Assembly: GCA_017405305.1 (NCBI GenBank)
Contig: JAFRAT010000015.1
Coordinates: 1 to 43,492, forward strand
Direction: 5' to 3'
Source of the DNA: Aeriscardovia sp.
GTDB lineage: Bacteria; Actinomycetota; Actinomycetes; Actinomycetales; Bifidobacteriaceae
Length of the DNA stretch: 43,492 nt
The first letter of the stretch is position 1; the number at the start of each line of letters is the position of its first letter. The notes beneath the pieces were generated by a model. That model was given only the letters and a program-made list of their open reading frames with translations, did no database searches and was not told the origin of the DNA. A program made the position numbers and the translations under genes. Shown here piece after piece: positions 1 to 7,483 of the stretch.

Positions 1-125
1 CGCACGGCCTCCTCCGCGACGTTCGGGTTCATCGCCCTGTCCGGAAGAACCCTGGTCGGCAAATCGATGCCCGCCTCCACGCTCCCCAACAGACTATCCT
101 CCAACGCATCCTCACCCAAAGACAT
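1..125 (-). CDS. gadB: glutamate decarboxylase, 5' fragment (left end)
   Basis: The first 41 codons of a PLP-dependent glutamate decarboxylase, which converts glutamate to GABA and consumes a proton, run off the left edge. The peptide begins MSLGEDALEDSLLGSVEAG and continues with an LP..LPDRAMNPNVAEEAV segment. This matches the N-terminal region of lactobacillar GadB (LGSVEAG..LP...LPDDPM.P.VA) as I know it. The start is the ATG at 125-123, with a GAGGTGA ribosome binding site just upstream. The catalytic region lies outside the window. The sequence is identical to the plus-strand fragment at the right end. It faces away from trxB. Whether this is a second genomic copy or an assembly-graph overlap cannot be settled from the window. 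Confidence 0.8.
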   Translation of the reverse strand, partial: MSLGEDALEDSLLGSVEAGIDLPTRVLPDRAMNPNVAEEAV

Positions 126-141
126 CACACATCACCTCGCT
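1..141. repeat. 141-bp terminal inverted repeat, left copy
   Basis: Bases 1-141 are the exact reverse complement of 43352-43492. The next base on each side differs (142 versus 43351). The repeat holds the gadB RBS and first 125 coding bases, and identity stops 16 bp before the start codon. Confidence 0.97.
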
Positions 142-145
142 AGGC

Positions 146-166
146 AAAAGGGCGGGTTCGCCGCCC
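146..166 (-). terminator. terminator-like hairpin abutting the gadB RBS
   Basis: Read on the minus strand, GGGCGG pairs with CCGCCC around a 5-base loop and is followed by TTTT, a classical intrinsic terminator shape. It points into the gadB fragment and ends about 5 bases before the 141-bp repeat begins. It could be the tail of another gene brought next to gadB by rearrangement, or an attenuator. Confidence 0.55.
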
Positions 167-185
167 TATTTTCTGCCAATGCCGC

Positions 186-224
186 CTTCGGCGCCGGCCG
201 CCAATGCGGTGGCCGGCGCCGAAG
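186..224. repeat. 17-bp inverted repeat hairpin
   Basis: CTTCGGCGCCGGCCGCC at 186-202 pairs with 208-224 around AATGC, with one mismatch (G-U in RNA). No T tract follows on either strand. Its role is unknown. Confidence 0.6.
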
Positions 225-472
225 CCACCGACATCGCTTCCACGTCGCCATTGTAATTTCAGACACGCGGAAACGACACCGGCCGATGCGCGCCTTCATC
301 ACTTTTCTGCGAGCAGGCGGACGCGTCCGGTTCGGCGGCTCTGGCTGTCCCGAGCAGCGGAGCGCGAATCGTTCGCCCGCGTTCCCGCGCGCGGACCGGG
401 CCGCCCTTCGGCTGTCCGCGATAACGCGAAAGGCCGGGGCGCGGCGCGGAGGGCGTGTCGTATGGTTGACGT

Positions 473-1444
473 ATGGCAGAAAACACGAATGACACCACTG
501 AGAACAAGGACGGCGTTGTCTTCCGCGACGTTATCATCATCGGCTCCGGCCCAGCCGGCTACACCGCTGCTCTGTACCTGGGGCGCGCCGGCTACAAACC
601 GCTTGTCATCACGGGCGCGCTCAACCCCGGCGGCGAGCTGGTGCGCACCACCACTGTCGAAAACTTCCCTGGATTCCCCGACGGCGTGCAAGGCCCTGAC
701 CTCATGGACGCTATGCAGCGGCAGGCCGAGAAGTTCGGCGCCGAGTTCGACTACGACGATGTGGCGTCCGTCGACCTGACCGGCGACATCAAGAAGCTGA
801 CGACCGACTCCGGTACCCGCTATGGGTGCCGTGCCGTCATCATCGCCACCGGCTCCACGTACCGCAAGCTCGGCGCCCCGGGCGAGCAGGAGTACTCCGG
901 CCATGGCGTCTCCTATTGCGCCACTTGCGACGGCTTCTTCTTCACCGGCAAGAAAATCGCGGTGCTCGGCGGCGGCGACTCCGCCATGACCGACGCCGAC
1001 TTCCTCTCCCGCTTCGGTTCCTCCGTCACTGTCATCCATCGCCGCGACCAGTTCCGCGCATCTAAGGCAATGGTGGACCGCGTGAAGGCAAACGGCAAAG
1101 TCTCCTTCCTCATGAACACGGTCGTCACGGAGATTCTCGGCGACGGCGAGAAGGTCACAGGCCTCGCGCTGGAAAACACGGCCACGGGCGAGGAGTCCAC
1201 GTTCAGCACGGACGCCATCTTCATCGCCATCGGCTCCGATCCGCAAACCGCGTTCCTTGGCGGCCAGGTCGAACTCGATCACGGCTATATCGTCACCGAA
1301 GGCAGCTCCTCGCGCACGAACCTGCCGGGCGTGTTCGCCGCAGGCGACGTCGCCGACCCGATTTACCGCCAAGCCGTCTCCGCGGCGGGCATGGGCTGCC
1401 GCGCTGCGCTCGATGCGCAACGGTACCTGACCGAGGACGAGTGA
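473..1444 (+). CDS. trxB: thioredoxin-disulfide reductase
   Basis: A 323-residue NADPH-dependent flavoprotein that reduces thioredoxin in the cytoplasm. The N-terminal FAD site is VIIIGSGPAGYTAALYLG (about residues 20-37). The redox-active pair is in SYCATCDGFFF (Cys149 and Cys152), followed by the NADPH-binding VLGGGDSAMTDA and a C-terminal second FAD motif, GVFAAGDVAD. Length and motif order are those of the bacterial low-molecular-weight TrxB family. The ATG at 473 has no strong Shine-Dalgarno sequence, so initiation may be leaderless. trxB lies near parAB in many actinobacteria, but here a membrane protein and a pilus block separate it from parB. No thioredoxin gene is adjacent. Confidence 0.95.
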   Translation: MAENTNDTTENKDGVVFRDVIIIGSGPAGYTAALYLGRAGYKPLVITGALNPGGELVRTTTVENFPGFPDGVQGPDLMDAMQRQAEKFGAEFDYDDVASVDLTGDIKKLTTDSGTRYGCRAVIIATGSTYRKLGAPGEQEYSGHGVSYCATCDGFFFTGKKIAVLGGGDSAMTDADFLSRFGSSVTVIHRRDQFRASKAMVDRVKANGKVSFLMNTVVTEILGDGEKVTGLALENTATGEESTFSTDAIFIAIGSDPQTAFLGGQVELDHGYIVTEGSSSRTNLPGVFAAGDVADPIYRQAVSAAGMGCRAALDAQRYLTEDE

Positions 1445-1530
1445 GGCGCGCAGGATCCGAGTAAAAGACGGGATGCGCTCCTCCCATGATGGCTCATCCG
1501 CGGGAGCCGATCTTCCCGTGCCGGTTGCCC

Positions 1531-2112
1531 TCATGCCCAGCTCGCCGGCAGCGGCAGATAGGCCGGGACAGCGCCGAGCAGATGCAGCACGGTCACGAAG
1601 CAGCAGAACGAGCCGACGAGGACCACGAGCCGCCACAGCAGCCGCGTGAGAACGAGATGGTCGTGGGAAATCAAGTGCCCCGGCCCCAAGAAGATGCGCC
1701 CCACGATGCAGATGCCGGCGAACATGATGGCGGAGACGGCGATCCACATGGTCGCGGCTGGATCGATGTCCAGCGCGATCTGCACGGCGCTGAGTCCGGC
1801 ATCATGGGCGCGCAGGGCCAGGAACAGCGCGACAACGCCGAACACGCCGGTCGACAGCCAGAAGCGGTTGAGCAGCGCGATCACAGCCAGATAGGCGAAC
1901 ACCGCCAGCAGCAGGTGGAAGCGGAGGGTCGGGTTCTTGGTGCCTATGTCGAGGATCTTCCCCAGGAACGCCGGGGCGAAGAAGCGGAGCGCCGGCTCAT
2001 TCTTCGCCACGCCCCACTGCAGCAGAGCCGTGGACGCCAGCGAGACCGCGCAGAACAGCGCCACATACACTGCCCGGACGAGGGCATGGATCCCCTGCGA
2101 CACGAATTTCAT
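1531..2112 (-). CDS. multi-pass membrane protein, function unknown
   Basis: A 193-residue very hydrophobic protein with about five predicted membrane segments (near residues 10-32, 68-86, 88-104, 118-141 and 155-180) and no recognisable catalytic motif. The ATG at 2112 has an upstream GGGAGAGAGG and is preferred over the adjacent GTG. It converges with trxB, leaving 86 bp between stop codons. The layout loosely recalls the membrane domain of lipoteichoic-acid-synthase-like proteins, but there is no extracellular sulfatase-like domain and I do not claim that family. Codon use and the RBS suggest a real gene. Confidence 0.7.
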   Translation of the reverse strand: MKFVSQGIHALVRAVYVALFCAVSLASTALLQWGVAKNEPALRFFAPAFLGKILDIGTKNPTLRFHLLLAVFAYLAVIALLNRFWLSTGVFGVVALFLALRAHDAGLSAVQIALDIDPAATMWIAVSAIMFAGICIVGRIFLGPGHLISHDHLVLTRLLWRLVVLVGSFCCFVTVLHLLGAVPAYLPLPASWA

Positions 2113-2799
2113 CACAGCCTCTCTCCCGCTGTTGGCCAGACAGCGTTTTTCAGAAAACGCCCCGGTGATATCGAGCGCGCTCCAGTGACGGAGTCATTGT
2201 ACCGCCAGGAAAACAAAAACGGATTGGAGGCGGGCGCCTGCGGGAACGAAGGCGGGTGTGCCGGCTACCGGTGTCATGGCCAGTGCACACGGCGACGCCG
2301 CCAATCTTCATGCCCGTATAACAAGGCCTCGACCCAGGCTTCAGGCCAGCGTTGAATTGGAACTGCCCGCCTATGCCATAGCTTTCCAGCGGATAGCAGC
2401 GGATCTCGCCATGCTCGACGTAGTTCTCGAACTCCGTTAGACCCGGCCACGGGCGACCGCGCGGTTCTCCGGTCGGGACCCCGGGCCGGGTGCCTCTGTT
2501 TCGCGAAACGGGCGCATGGGCGCCGCGCTTTCCCGGGGTTCTTCGTCGCCGTGTCGACGATATGCACGCTCGTTCCCGGATTCTCTTCCCAGCACACGGG
2601 GATTTCCCCGTGCGCTGCAGCAGCCGCGCTTCCCTATGCCGGCGCGCGAACTGCCGGACTTCCCGCAATCCCCTCGTGAACCGATCTCGCTCCAGCATTA
2701 AAAACGGCTTGCGCGCGGCAAGCCCTGCCATCTATAAAGAAGGGATTGCTCGAAACTATATTTTTCCTGCGGTTTTCACATCCGCCCGCGGGGGGGGCC
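2113..2799. other. 687-bp stretch without a supported gene
   Basis: Several overlapping GC-rich ORFs exist here, but none has a good start or a recognisable product. On the minus strand near 2300-2450 one frame gives a protein-like run (LTEFENYVEHGEIRCYPLES and on to a CYTG segment) that could be a relic. The right end carries the promoter-like element listed next. Confidence 0.4.
2709..2738 (+). promoter_or_regulatory. putative promoter for the small DNA-binding protein
   Basis: TTGCGC at 2709-2714 and TATAAA at 2733-2738 are separated by 18 bp and precede the ORF starting at 2800 by about 60 bp. This is a reasonable sigma70-type pair inferred by eye. Confidence 0.4.
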
Positions 2800-3114
2800 A
2801 TGGTTGAGAAGAAGAAAATCAGCGGAGACAGCTGCCGCAACGGGGTCGTGTCCTTCGTGATGCCGTCCGAGGAGAACCGCCTGCTCAAGGCGGCCGCCGG
2901 CAAAAAGGGCATCACCAAGAGCGAATTGTGCCGCAACGTCATGTACCAATGGCTTGTCGGCAGTTTCCCCGGCGACCGGCCGCTGACGATCCGTATCTCC
3001 GGAAATCTGCTGACCCGGATGCAAACCGCCGCGGCCGAGAAAAACGAGAGCGTCTCCCTGTGGGCGCGCGAAGTTCTGGAGAAGGCCGCCCGGGAGCGAA
3101 ACGGCAAAGCCTGA
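2800..3114 (+). CDS. small putative ribbon-helix-helix / MobC-like DNA-binding protein
   Basis: A 104-residue basic protein. Two similar segments stand out: a strand-helix region with ITKSELCRNVMYQWLVG (about residues 46-62) and a second with ESVSLWAREVLEKAARE near the C-terminus. The pattern, a short beta strand (PLTIRISGNLL) followed by amphipathic helices, resembles ribbon-helix-helix repressors or MobC-type relaxosome proteins. The family is inferred from pattern only. I take the start as the ATG at 2800 because the only other upstream start (2746) lacks an RBS. An eight-G run at 2790-2797 lies two bases before this ATG and forms an odd Shine-Dalgarno-like sequence. It is transcribed opposite to the sortase and pilin genes and could regulate them, but nothing in the sequence proves it. 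Confidence 0.5.
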   Translation: MVEKKKISGDSCRNGVVSFVMPSEENRLLKAAAGKKGITKSELCRNVMYQWLVGSFPGDRPLTIRISGNLLTRMQTAAAEKNESVSLWAREVLEKAARERNGKA

Positions 3115-3131
3115 ACAGGCCGGAAACCACA

Positions 3132-3440
3132 TCACAGCCGGCAGGGGCAGCGCCAGTCCGCCTGCCCCGGCACGGGCGTGCCGGCCGGTTTCGAATCATC
3201 GTCGGACCGGGAGTGGGCGTCCGCCGGCGGCGTCCCGGCAGGCCGCGAATCGTCTCCTGGCTGCGAGTCTCCGTCAGACCGCCGGCCGGAACCGCCGCGC
3301 CGCGTTCTCGCGCGGTCCGGCGTCAGCCAGTCGCCGACAGCGCCAAAACCTTTGGTGAACGAGAAAACACCTGCGAGCAGCGCGAGGGTCAAGCCGAAGA
3401 CCGTATTCCTTTTGCGCGTCGCGCTCATCCGTGTGCGCAT
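3132..3440 (-). CDS. small single-pass protein with Pro/Asp/Ser-rich tail
   Basis: A 102-residue ORF. A basic N-terminus (MRTRMSATRKR) leads into one hydrophobic segment (about residues 13-30) and then a charged, disordered tail containing two imperfect repeats of the type SR.DDDSKPAGTP. GTGAGGGC precedes the ATG at 3440 and is a plausible RBS. There is no sorting signal. It lies downstream of the sortase on the same strand, but more than 500 bp intervene. I do not recognise the family. It may be a surface-exposed or membrane-anchored accessory protein, or a decayed relic. Confidence 0.4.
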   Translation of the reverse strand: MRTRMSATRKRNTVFGLTLALLAGVFSFTKGFGAVGDWLTPDRARTRRGGSGRRSDGDSQPGDDSRPAGTPPADAHSRSDDDSKPAGTPVPGQADWRCPCRL

Positions 3441-3519
3441 GCCCTCACGGTAAAACCGTCCAGAGCAGCGAACAAAACCGAAAACAAATCTTTCTTCCCA
3501 CGGCGGAACCGAATTCCCG

Positions 3520-3887
3520 CTACCACGGCCGCAAGCGCGGCACACGGTCGTCCGCCGCGGCCGTTTCCATCTGCAAGCCGACATCGTCGCTGAAATCGCC
3601 GATAACAGCCCTCTCCACGCGTCTGCCAGGCCGATGCGCTGCTCCGTCGGCATGGAGATGATGGGACCAGACGCCGCACGACCCGCAGGTCTCAACGAAG
3701 GAGAACGCCAGCGTGAGCGCAACCGCCGTGAACACCGTGATCAAACCCGCCCGCAGCCAACGACGGTGGCGGCGGCCAGAGCCAACAACGGCACCGACAG
3801 CCCTATGTCGTCCGCGAAAGCCCGCAATGCCGTTTCCAGTGCTATTCCCGCACTGGCTTTTCCTGATGACACGCGCCATAAGCCCAT
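3520..3887 (-). CDS. possible small membrane protein, frame uncertain
   Basis: Two overlapping minus-strand frames together give protein-like sequence. The frame starting at 3887 encodes MGLWRVSSGKASAGIALE followed by a hydrophobic LLALAAATVVGCG and then a stop. The neighbouring frame continues with GLITVFTAVALTLAFSFVET, CGSCGVWSHHLH and a polar tail to a stop at 3520. This could be one two-helix protein with a single-base frameshift near 3740, or just the second frame read from the ATG at 3879. No family is recognised. Confidence 0.3.
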
Positions 3888-3950
3888 GCTAGGTCGGTTT
3901 TCTTCCAGAAAGCTCACCGGGATATACCGAACGCGGTTCCGCGCTTTCCC

Positions 3951-5033
3951 TCAGTACCCCTTGCGCTCGCGGGCGTGCATCATGTGCTTCCAGTAGTTGC
4001 GGCGTGCGAGGAACGACCAGAGGATAGCCAGTGTCAGGACCGCGCCCAGCAGGCACCATAGCGCGTCCTCCAGCGGATCGGTGGAGCTGCCCGGGTACGG
4101 CGCCGGATAGGGCATGCTCGTGGCCACGCCGTTGACGAGCAAGCGGTGCGTGTTGATGCCGTATGGGTAGCAGGTCAGCAGGGTCACCATGTCCTTGCCG
4201 GGGATGATCTTGACCGCGTCCGCGTCGGTCGGCAGGATGATTTGGATACTTGTCACGCGGAAGGCGTAGGTCTGGCCCATGGTCTTGATATAGAAGAAAT
4301 CCCCGACTTTCATCTCGGTCAGGCGCGTGAACATCATGGCTCTGAGGAAACCGGTGTGCGCGGCAATGACGGAGCGCACGTTGTCGCCCGGCACCGGGAA
4401 GCTGGAGCCGTACATCTGACCGGCGCCCGAGGCGAGCACCGTCTCGCTGGTGCCGTGGTAGATCGGCAGGTTGACGCTGATCTTGGGGATGATGACCGAT
4501 CCTTCGACGCCCACGCCTTCGTTGAGCAGGCTCATGTAGTGCTTGTACTCGGGCGAAGCTGTGATGCTGGCGTTGTCCCCGCCGTCGGCGCCGCTGTCGA
4601 ACGGGTCCTTGACCTGGCCCATGATCGGTTGACCGGACTCGTACAGCTGCTTGTTGTACTCCTGCGCGGCCTTGATGGCATCCTGCTCCTGGGGGTACGG
4701 CCACTGCGAAGCAGCCGCGGCCTGACGGGCGATGACGGCGTTCTGCTCGTTTTGTGATATTCCTTTAAGGATGAATGGGTAGCTGAAGAGCGCGAGTCCC
4801 GCGACGGCGAGCACAATGGCCGCGGCGAGGATGAGGTTCAGCTGCCACTGGGCCGTGCGCTTGCGCTCGATGCTCTGGTCTTCTTCGGCAGCAGCGCTCG
4901 CGGCGGTCTCGCCCGTCTCGCTGGTTTTCCGGGCGCGCTCTTTCTGCAAGGCGTCCCACCGCGCGGCGAGGTTCCGCTCGTAGCGGATTTGTCTCTTGCT
5001 GCGGCCGTCCCTGACGCGCGTGCGACCAGCCAT
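3951..5033 (-). CDS. srtC: class C (pilin-polymerising) sortase
   Basis: A 360-residue membrane transpeptidase that joins pilin subunits through their LPxTG threonine. Two membrane segments flank the catalytic domain: one near residues 66-88 and one near 328-346, the topology of class C enzymes. A lid motif, DPF, is visible at about 143-145. The catalytic triad is His226 (AAHTG), Cys288 (TLLTCYPYG) and Arg297 (HRLLV). The ATG at 5033 is preceded by GGAGAAGGGGAAGC; the longer reading frame upstream has no such RBS. The N-terminal 60 residues are basic and then Ala/Glu-rich, and presumably cytoplasmic. The LPMTG pilin gene lies 190 bp upstream on the same strand, so the two probably work as a pilus module. 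Confidence 0.93.
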   Translation of the reverse strand: MAGRTRVRDGRSKRQIRYERNLAARWDALQKERARKTSETGETAASAAAEEDQSIERKRTAQWQLNLILAAAIVLAVAGLALFSYPFILKGISQNEQNAVIARQAAAASQWPYPQEQDAIKAAQEYNKQLYESGQPIMGQVKDPFDSGADGGDNASITASPEYKHYMSLLNEGVGVEGSVIIPKISVNLPIYHGTSETVLASGAGQMYGSSFPVPGDNVRSVIAAHTGFLRAMMFTRLTEMKVGDFFYIKTMGQTYAFRVTSIQIILPTDADAVKIIPGKDMVTLLTCYPYGINTHRLLVNGVATSMPYPAPYPGSSTDPLEDALWCLLGAVLTLAILWSFLARRNYWKHMMHARERKGY

Positions 5034-5223
5034 GCTTCCCCTTCTCCACGTGGCAGGCGGCTGCCGCGCGCGAGCCTCCGTTTGCTTGGGCTTCCGTGCG
5101 AGCGGCTGGCCTCCTCCTGACAACAATAATGATATGGAAAAACCGGCGTGCCTGGCACGAGAGCCAAACACGCCGGTTTCATGCCGCTAGCGCGCTGTTT
5201 CAGGCGCGGACGGCAGCGGCCTT

Positions 5224-6987
5224 TCAGCGGGCCGACTTCTTGCGATACACCAGGAAGAGCGTCGCCGCGCTGCCCAGGAGCAGCAGAGCCACCAGGGCGC
5301 CGAGGATGATGCCCGCGCCGCCGGTCATAGGCAGCTGGTTGAGGGACTTGACGTTCTCGACGGTGTCGTCAGAGCTGCTGACCAGGCCCCACGGGTCGCC
5401 GGTGGCGGTGGTGGAGATGGTCTCGGCGGTGCCGTACTTGAGGGTCACGGTGAAGCTCGGCTTGATGGCCTGAGCGCCGGTTGCCTGCGTGGTCTCGGTG
5501 ACGGTGTAGGTGCCGTTGGCGAGACCGCCGATCTCGAAGAGACCGTCGCCATTGACGGAGCTGAACTGCTCCGCGTCGGCCGCGTTGGTGGTCCACTGCC
5601 AGGAGTCGGCGCCGTTGGTGCCGGCCTGTAGGTACTCGGTGGTGCCGTTGACGGTCTTGGAGACCTCGAACTTAGCGCCCTTGGCGGCCGTCTTGTTCGG
5701 CCAGATCTTCTGCCACCACATGCCCACGTTGGTGGAGGTCGGGCTCGGTTCGTTCGGGCTCACCGGGTTGCTCGGCGGGTTGTTCGGGTTGGTGTTCGGC
5801 GTGGTGCCGCCGTTCGGGTTGCCGTTGGTGTGGACCTTGGCCTCAGAGGACTGGGACGTGGCGCCGTTGTTGTCGACCTGGGCGCTGTTGTCGGCGGTCT
5901 CGTCGGTGACCTGGTTGTTGATGTAACCGGTGTAGGTCATGTCGAGGTCACCGCCAATGGCGACCTTCGTGCTGGCCTTGGTCTGGATGTAGTCCAAAGC
6001 GGCCTTGCTGAGGGTGACGGTGAGCTTGTCGGAGCCATTGCCGACCAGGGTGGTGCCGGTGCTTGGATCGACGGTGACGGAACCCGCGCCAGCTTCGGAG
6101 TTGAGTTCGCTGACCGTCATGCCGTCAATCTTGATGGAGTCGAGGTTCAGCGTCAGGCCAACGCCCGGGGTATCGATGAACTGGTAGGTGTAGGTCGTCG
6201 TGTTGGAGTCGTCCGGCATGACGCCCTGGACCTGGTAATCGATGGTCTGGCCGATGTCGAAGGAGTTGTCCGTAGCAGAGCCGTTGGTGACGGTTTTCTT
6301 CGGGGCGCTCGGCGTGCTCTGGTTCTTCATGTCGATCGTGTTCGTCAGATCCGGGGTGACAGCCGGGCCACCCTTGGTGGAGATGATGATCGGCACGGAC
6401 GGGTTGGAGCTGGAGGTGTCCACGATTTCATAGACGCCGGCTGGCAGAGTCGCGGTCTCGGAGTAGCCGGCGGCGGAAAGCTCGCCGGTGGTCTTGGAGC
6501 CGGAGCCGGAGGTGTTGGCTGCCGGGCTGGTAGTGGTCAGCGCGGTGCCGTCGGAGGCGGCGACGGACGCCAGCGCCTGGGCGAGCTGACGCTCGTTGCT
6601 GCTGGAGTTGCCGACGGTCTCCTGCCCCAGGATGGCTGGGGACTGGTTCTCAGCCCAGGCCAGCGGGTTGTCGGTGTAGTCGCTCGGAACGGTGTAGCCC
6701 ATGGTCTTCAGCGCGGAGACGATGTCAGCGGCGTAAGTGGGGTTCGTGACCAGACCGTACGTGCTGCCGTACTGCGTGTAGCTGCCAATCTGGATATACT
6801 TGAGCGTGTGGCCGGTGAGCTGCTGCTCGTCGGTCGCATTGATGGTGATGGTTTGGTCCGTGGTCACCGGAGAACCGCCAGTGGTAGACGTCGTGTCAGC
6901 CATAGCGGTGCCGGCGATTGCCAGACCACCCATCGCGATGGCAACGGAGGCGATGCCGGCCATGCCATGTCGCACTATATTTTTCAT
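5224..6987 (-). CDS. LPMTG-anchored major pilin, SpaA/isopeptide type
   Basis: A 587-residue secreted surface protein. A signal peptide (MKNIVRHGMAGIASVAIAMG, then ending AMA-DT near residue 31) is followed by long Thr/Ser/Asn-rich regions. An Asn/Pro-rich linker of the NPNNPPSNPVSPNEP type comes near residue 415. A C-terminal Cna-B/SpaA-like domain has an E-box (YTVTET). The sorting signal is LPMTGG at about 552-557, followed by a hydrophobic helix and RKKSAR. The ATG at 6987 has GGAGGGG five bases upstream. Length and layout fit the backbone subunit of a sortase-dependent pilus. No separate tip or minor pilin is seen nearby. Expression may be phase variable because of the upstream G tract. 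Confidence 0.92.
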   Translation of the reverse strand: MKNIVRHGMAGIASVAIAMGGLAIAGTAMADTTSTTGGSPVTTDQTITINATDEQQLTGHTLKYIQIGSYTQYGSTYGLVTNPTYAADIVSALKTMGYTVPSDYTDNPLAWAENQSPAILGQETVGNSSSNERQLAQALASVAASDGTALTTTSPAANTSGSGSKTTGELSAAGYSETATLPAGVYEIVDTSSSNPSVPIIISTKGGPAVTPDLTNTIDMKNQSTPSAPKKTVTNGSATDNSFDIGQTIDYQVQGVMPDDSNTTTYTYQFIDTPGVGLTLNLDSIKIDGMTVSELNSEAGAGSVTVDPSTGTTLVGNGSDKLTVTLSKAALDYIQTKASTKVAIGGDLDMTYTGYINNQVTDETADNSAQVDNNGATSQSSEAKVHTNGNPNGGTTPNTNPNNPPSNPVSPNEPSPTSTNVGMWWQKIWPNKTAAKGAKFEVSKTVNGTTEYLQAGTNGADSWQWTTNAADAEQFSSVNGDGLFEIGGLANGTYTVTETTQATGAQAIKPSFTVTLKYGTAETISTTATGDPWGLVSSSDDTVENVKSLNQLPMTGGAGIILGALVALLLLGSAATLFLVYRKKSAR

Positions 6988-7483
6988 GGATCCCCTCCAG
7001 AGGAAGTTCGTATCTCTTAGAGCAGTCTGCCCCATTCCTGGGAAATCGCAGACCGCCGCCCAGTGTGCCTCTGTTGTGAGCATGCTGGATTTCCTGGCGG
7101 GCGCCGTTGAAAACGACCCCCCCCCCCACTGGAAACATTGCTCATGCTATCACAGAAGGATCCTGGAGGGGTGCAAGCCGCTGCAAAAACTGCTGTTCCG
7201 TAGGTTGAGAACACTCTCGCGGCGGGCCCAGCGGTGGCCGTGCGTCCGCCGATGCTGGCTCTACGCGGCCGGCTGTCCGTCCGGTGTGGCATGCCGTCGA
7301 TCATCGAAGCGGCGGGGACCGGTGAACGAGCCGGGCATGCCCCGGTGGGCGCGGCGCAACGCAAAAGAAGCCTGGTCGATTCGGCGATGCAGTCACGGGC
7401 GCTGCCGGACCAGCTATGTGCTCATACCGGCCGACGGCCACCCGTCGTCGCCTGCCATCGGCCCGCTCGCGCGCGGACCGCGC
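6988..7483. other. pilin upstream region without a supported gene
   Basis: Contains the 11-base C tract on the plus strand. The minus-strand reading frame that spans it (7364-7017) has no recognisable domain and no clear RBS. I see no convincing -35/-10 pair for the pilin. The region could once have held the 5' part of another pilus gene. Confidence 0.4.
7117..7127 (-). repeat. homopolymer tract of 11 G (minus strand)
   Basis: Eleven consecutive C on the plus strand are 11 G in the sense of the pilin gene, 129 bp before its start codon. Tracts of this length slip readily during replication. Read from an ATG at 7145, the present length gives a short frame that stops at 7017; one extra G would place that frame in phase with the pilin with no stop between. 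Confidence 0.9.

Larger units (their letters stand above)
126..472. other. intergenic region between divergent gadB fragment and trxB
   Basis: No convincing gene. It contains two strong hairpins, listed separately, and a 22-codon minus-strand ORF that ends in TAG at 168-166, exactly at the base of the hairpin next to gadB. The right part is GC-rich and shows no clear promoter. TATGGT lies about 10 bp before the trxB start and could be a -10 element for a leaderless or short-leader transcript, but I see no matching -35. Confidence 0.5.

Noticed and set aside
1..141. Terminal inverted repeat as an insertion-sequence or transposon end
   Set aside because: The repeat is the beginning of gadB including its RBS, with no transposase, target duplication or end-like structure, and it is cut exactly at the window edges.
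299..1747. Long minus-strand ORF (482 codons) opposite trxB
   Set aside because: It is antisense to a clear trxB and has the arginine- and alanine-rich composition of a shadow frame in high-GC DNA, with no family similarity.
1486..2355. 289-codon plus-strand ORF rich in Arg, Gln and His
   Set aside because: Complement of the hydrophobic membrane-protein gene at 1531-2112. Its low-complexity composition is typical of an antisense frame.
2800..3114. Small DNA-binding protein as evidence of a plasmid or conjugative element (MobC)
   Set aside because: No relaxase, oriT-like repeats or transfer genes are nearby; the resemblance is to a general fold only.
5830..7020. 396-codon plus-strand ORF opposite the pilin gene
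   Set aside because: Its glycine- and valine-rich composition mirrors the Thr/Asn-rich pilin on the other strand. It has no RBS and no domain.
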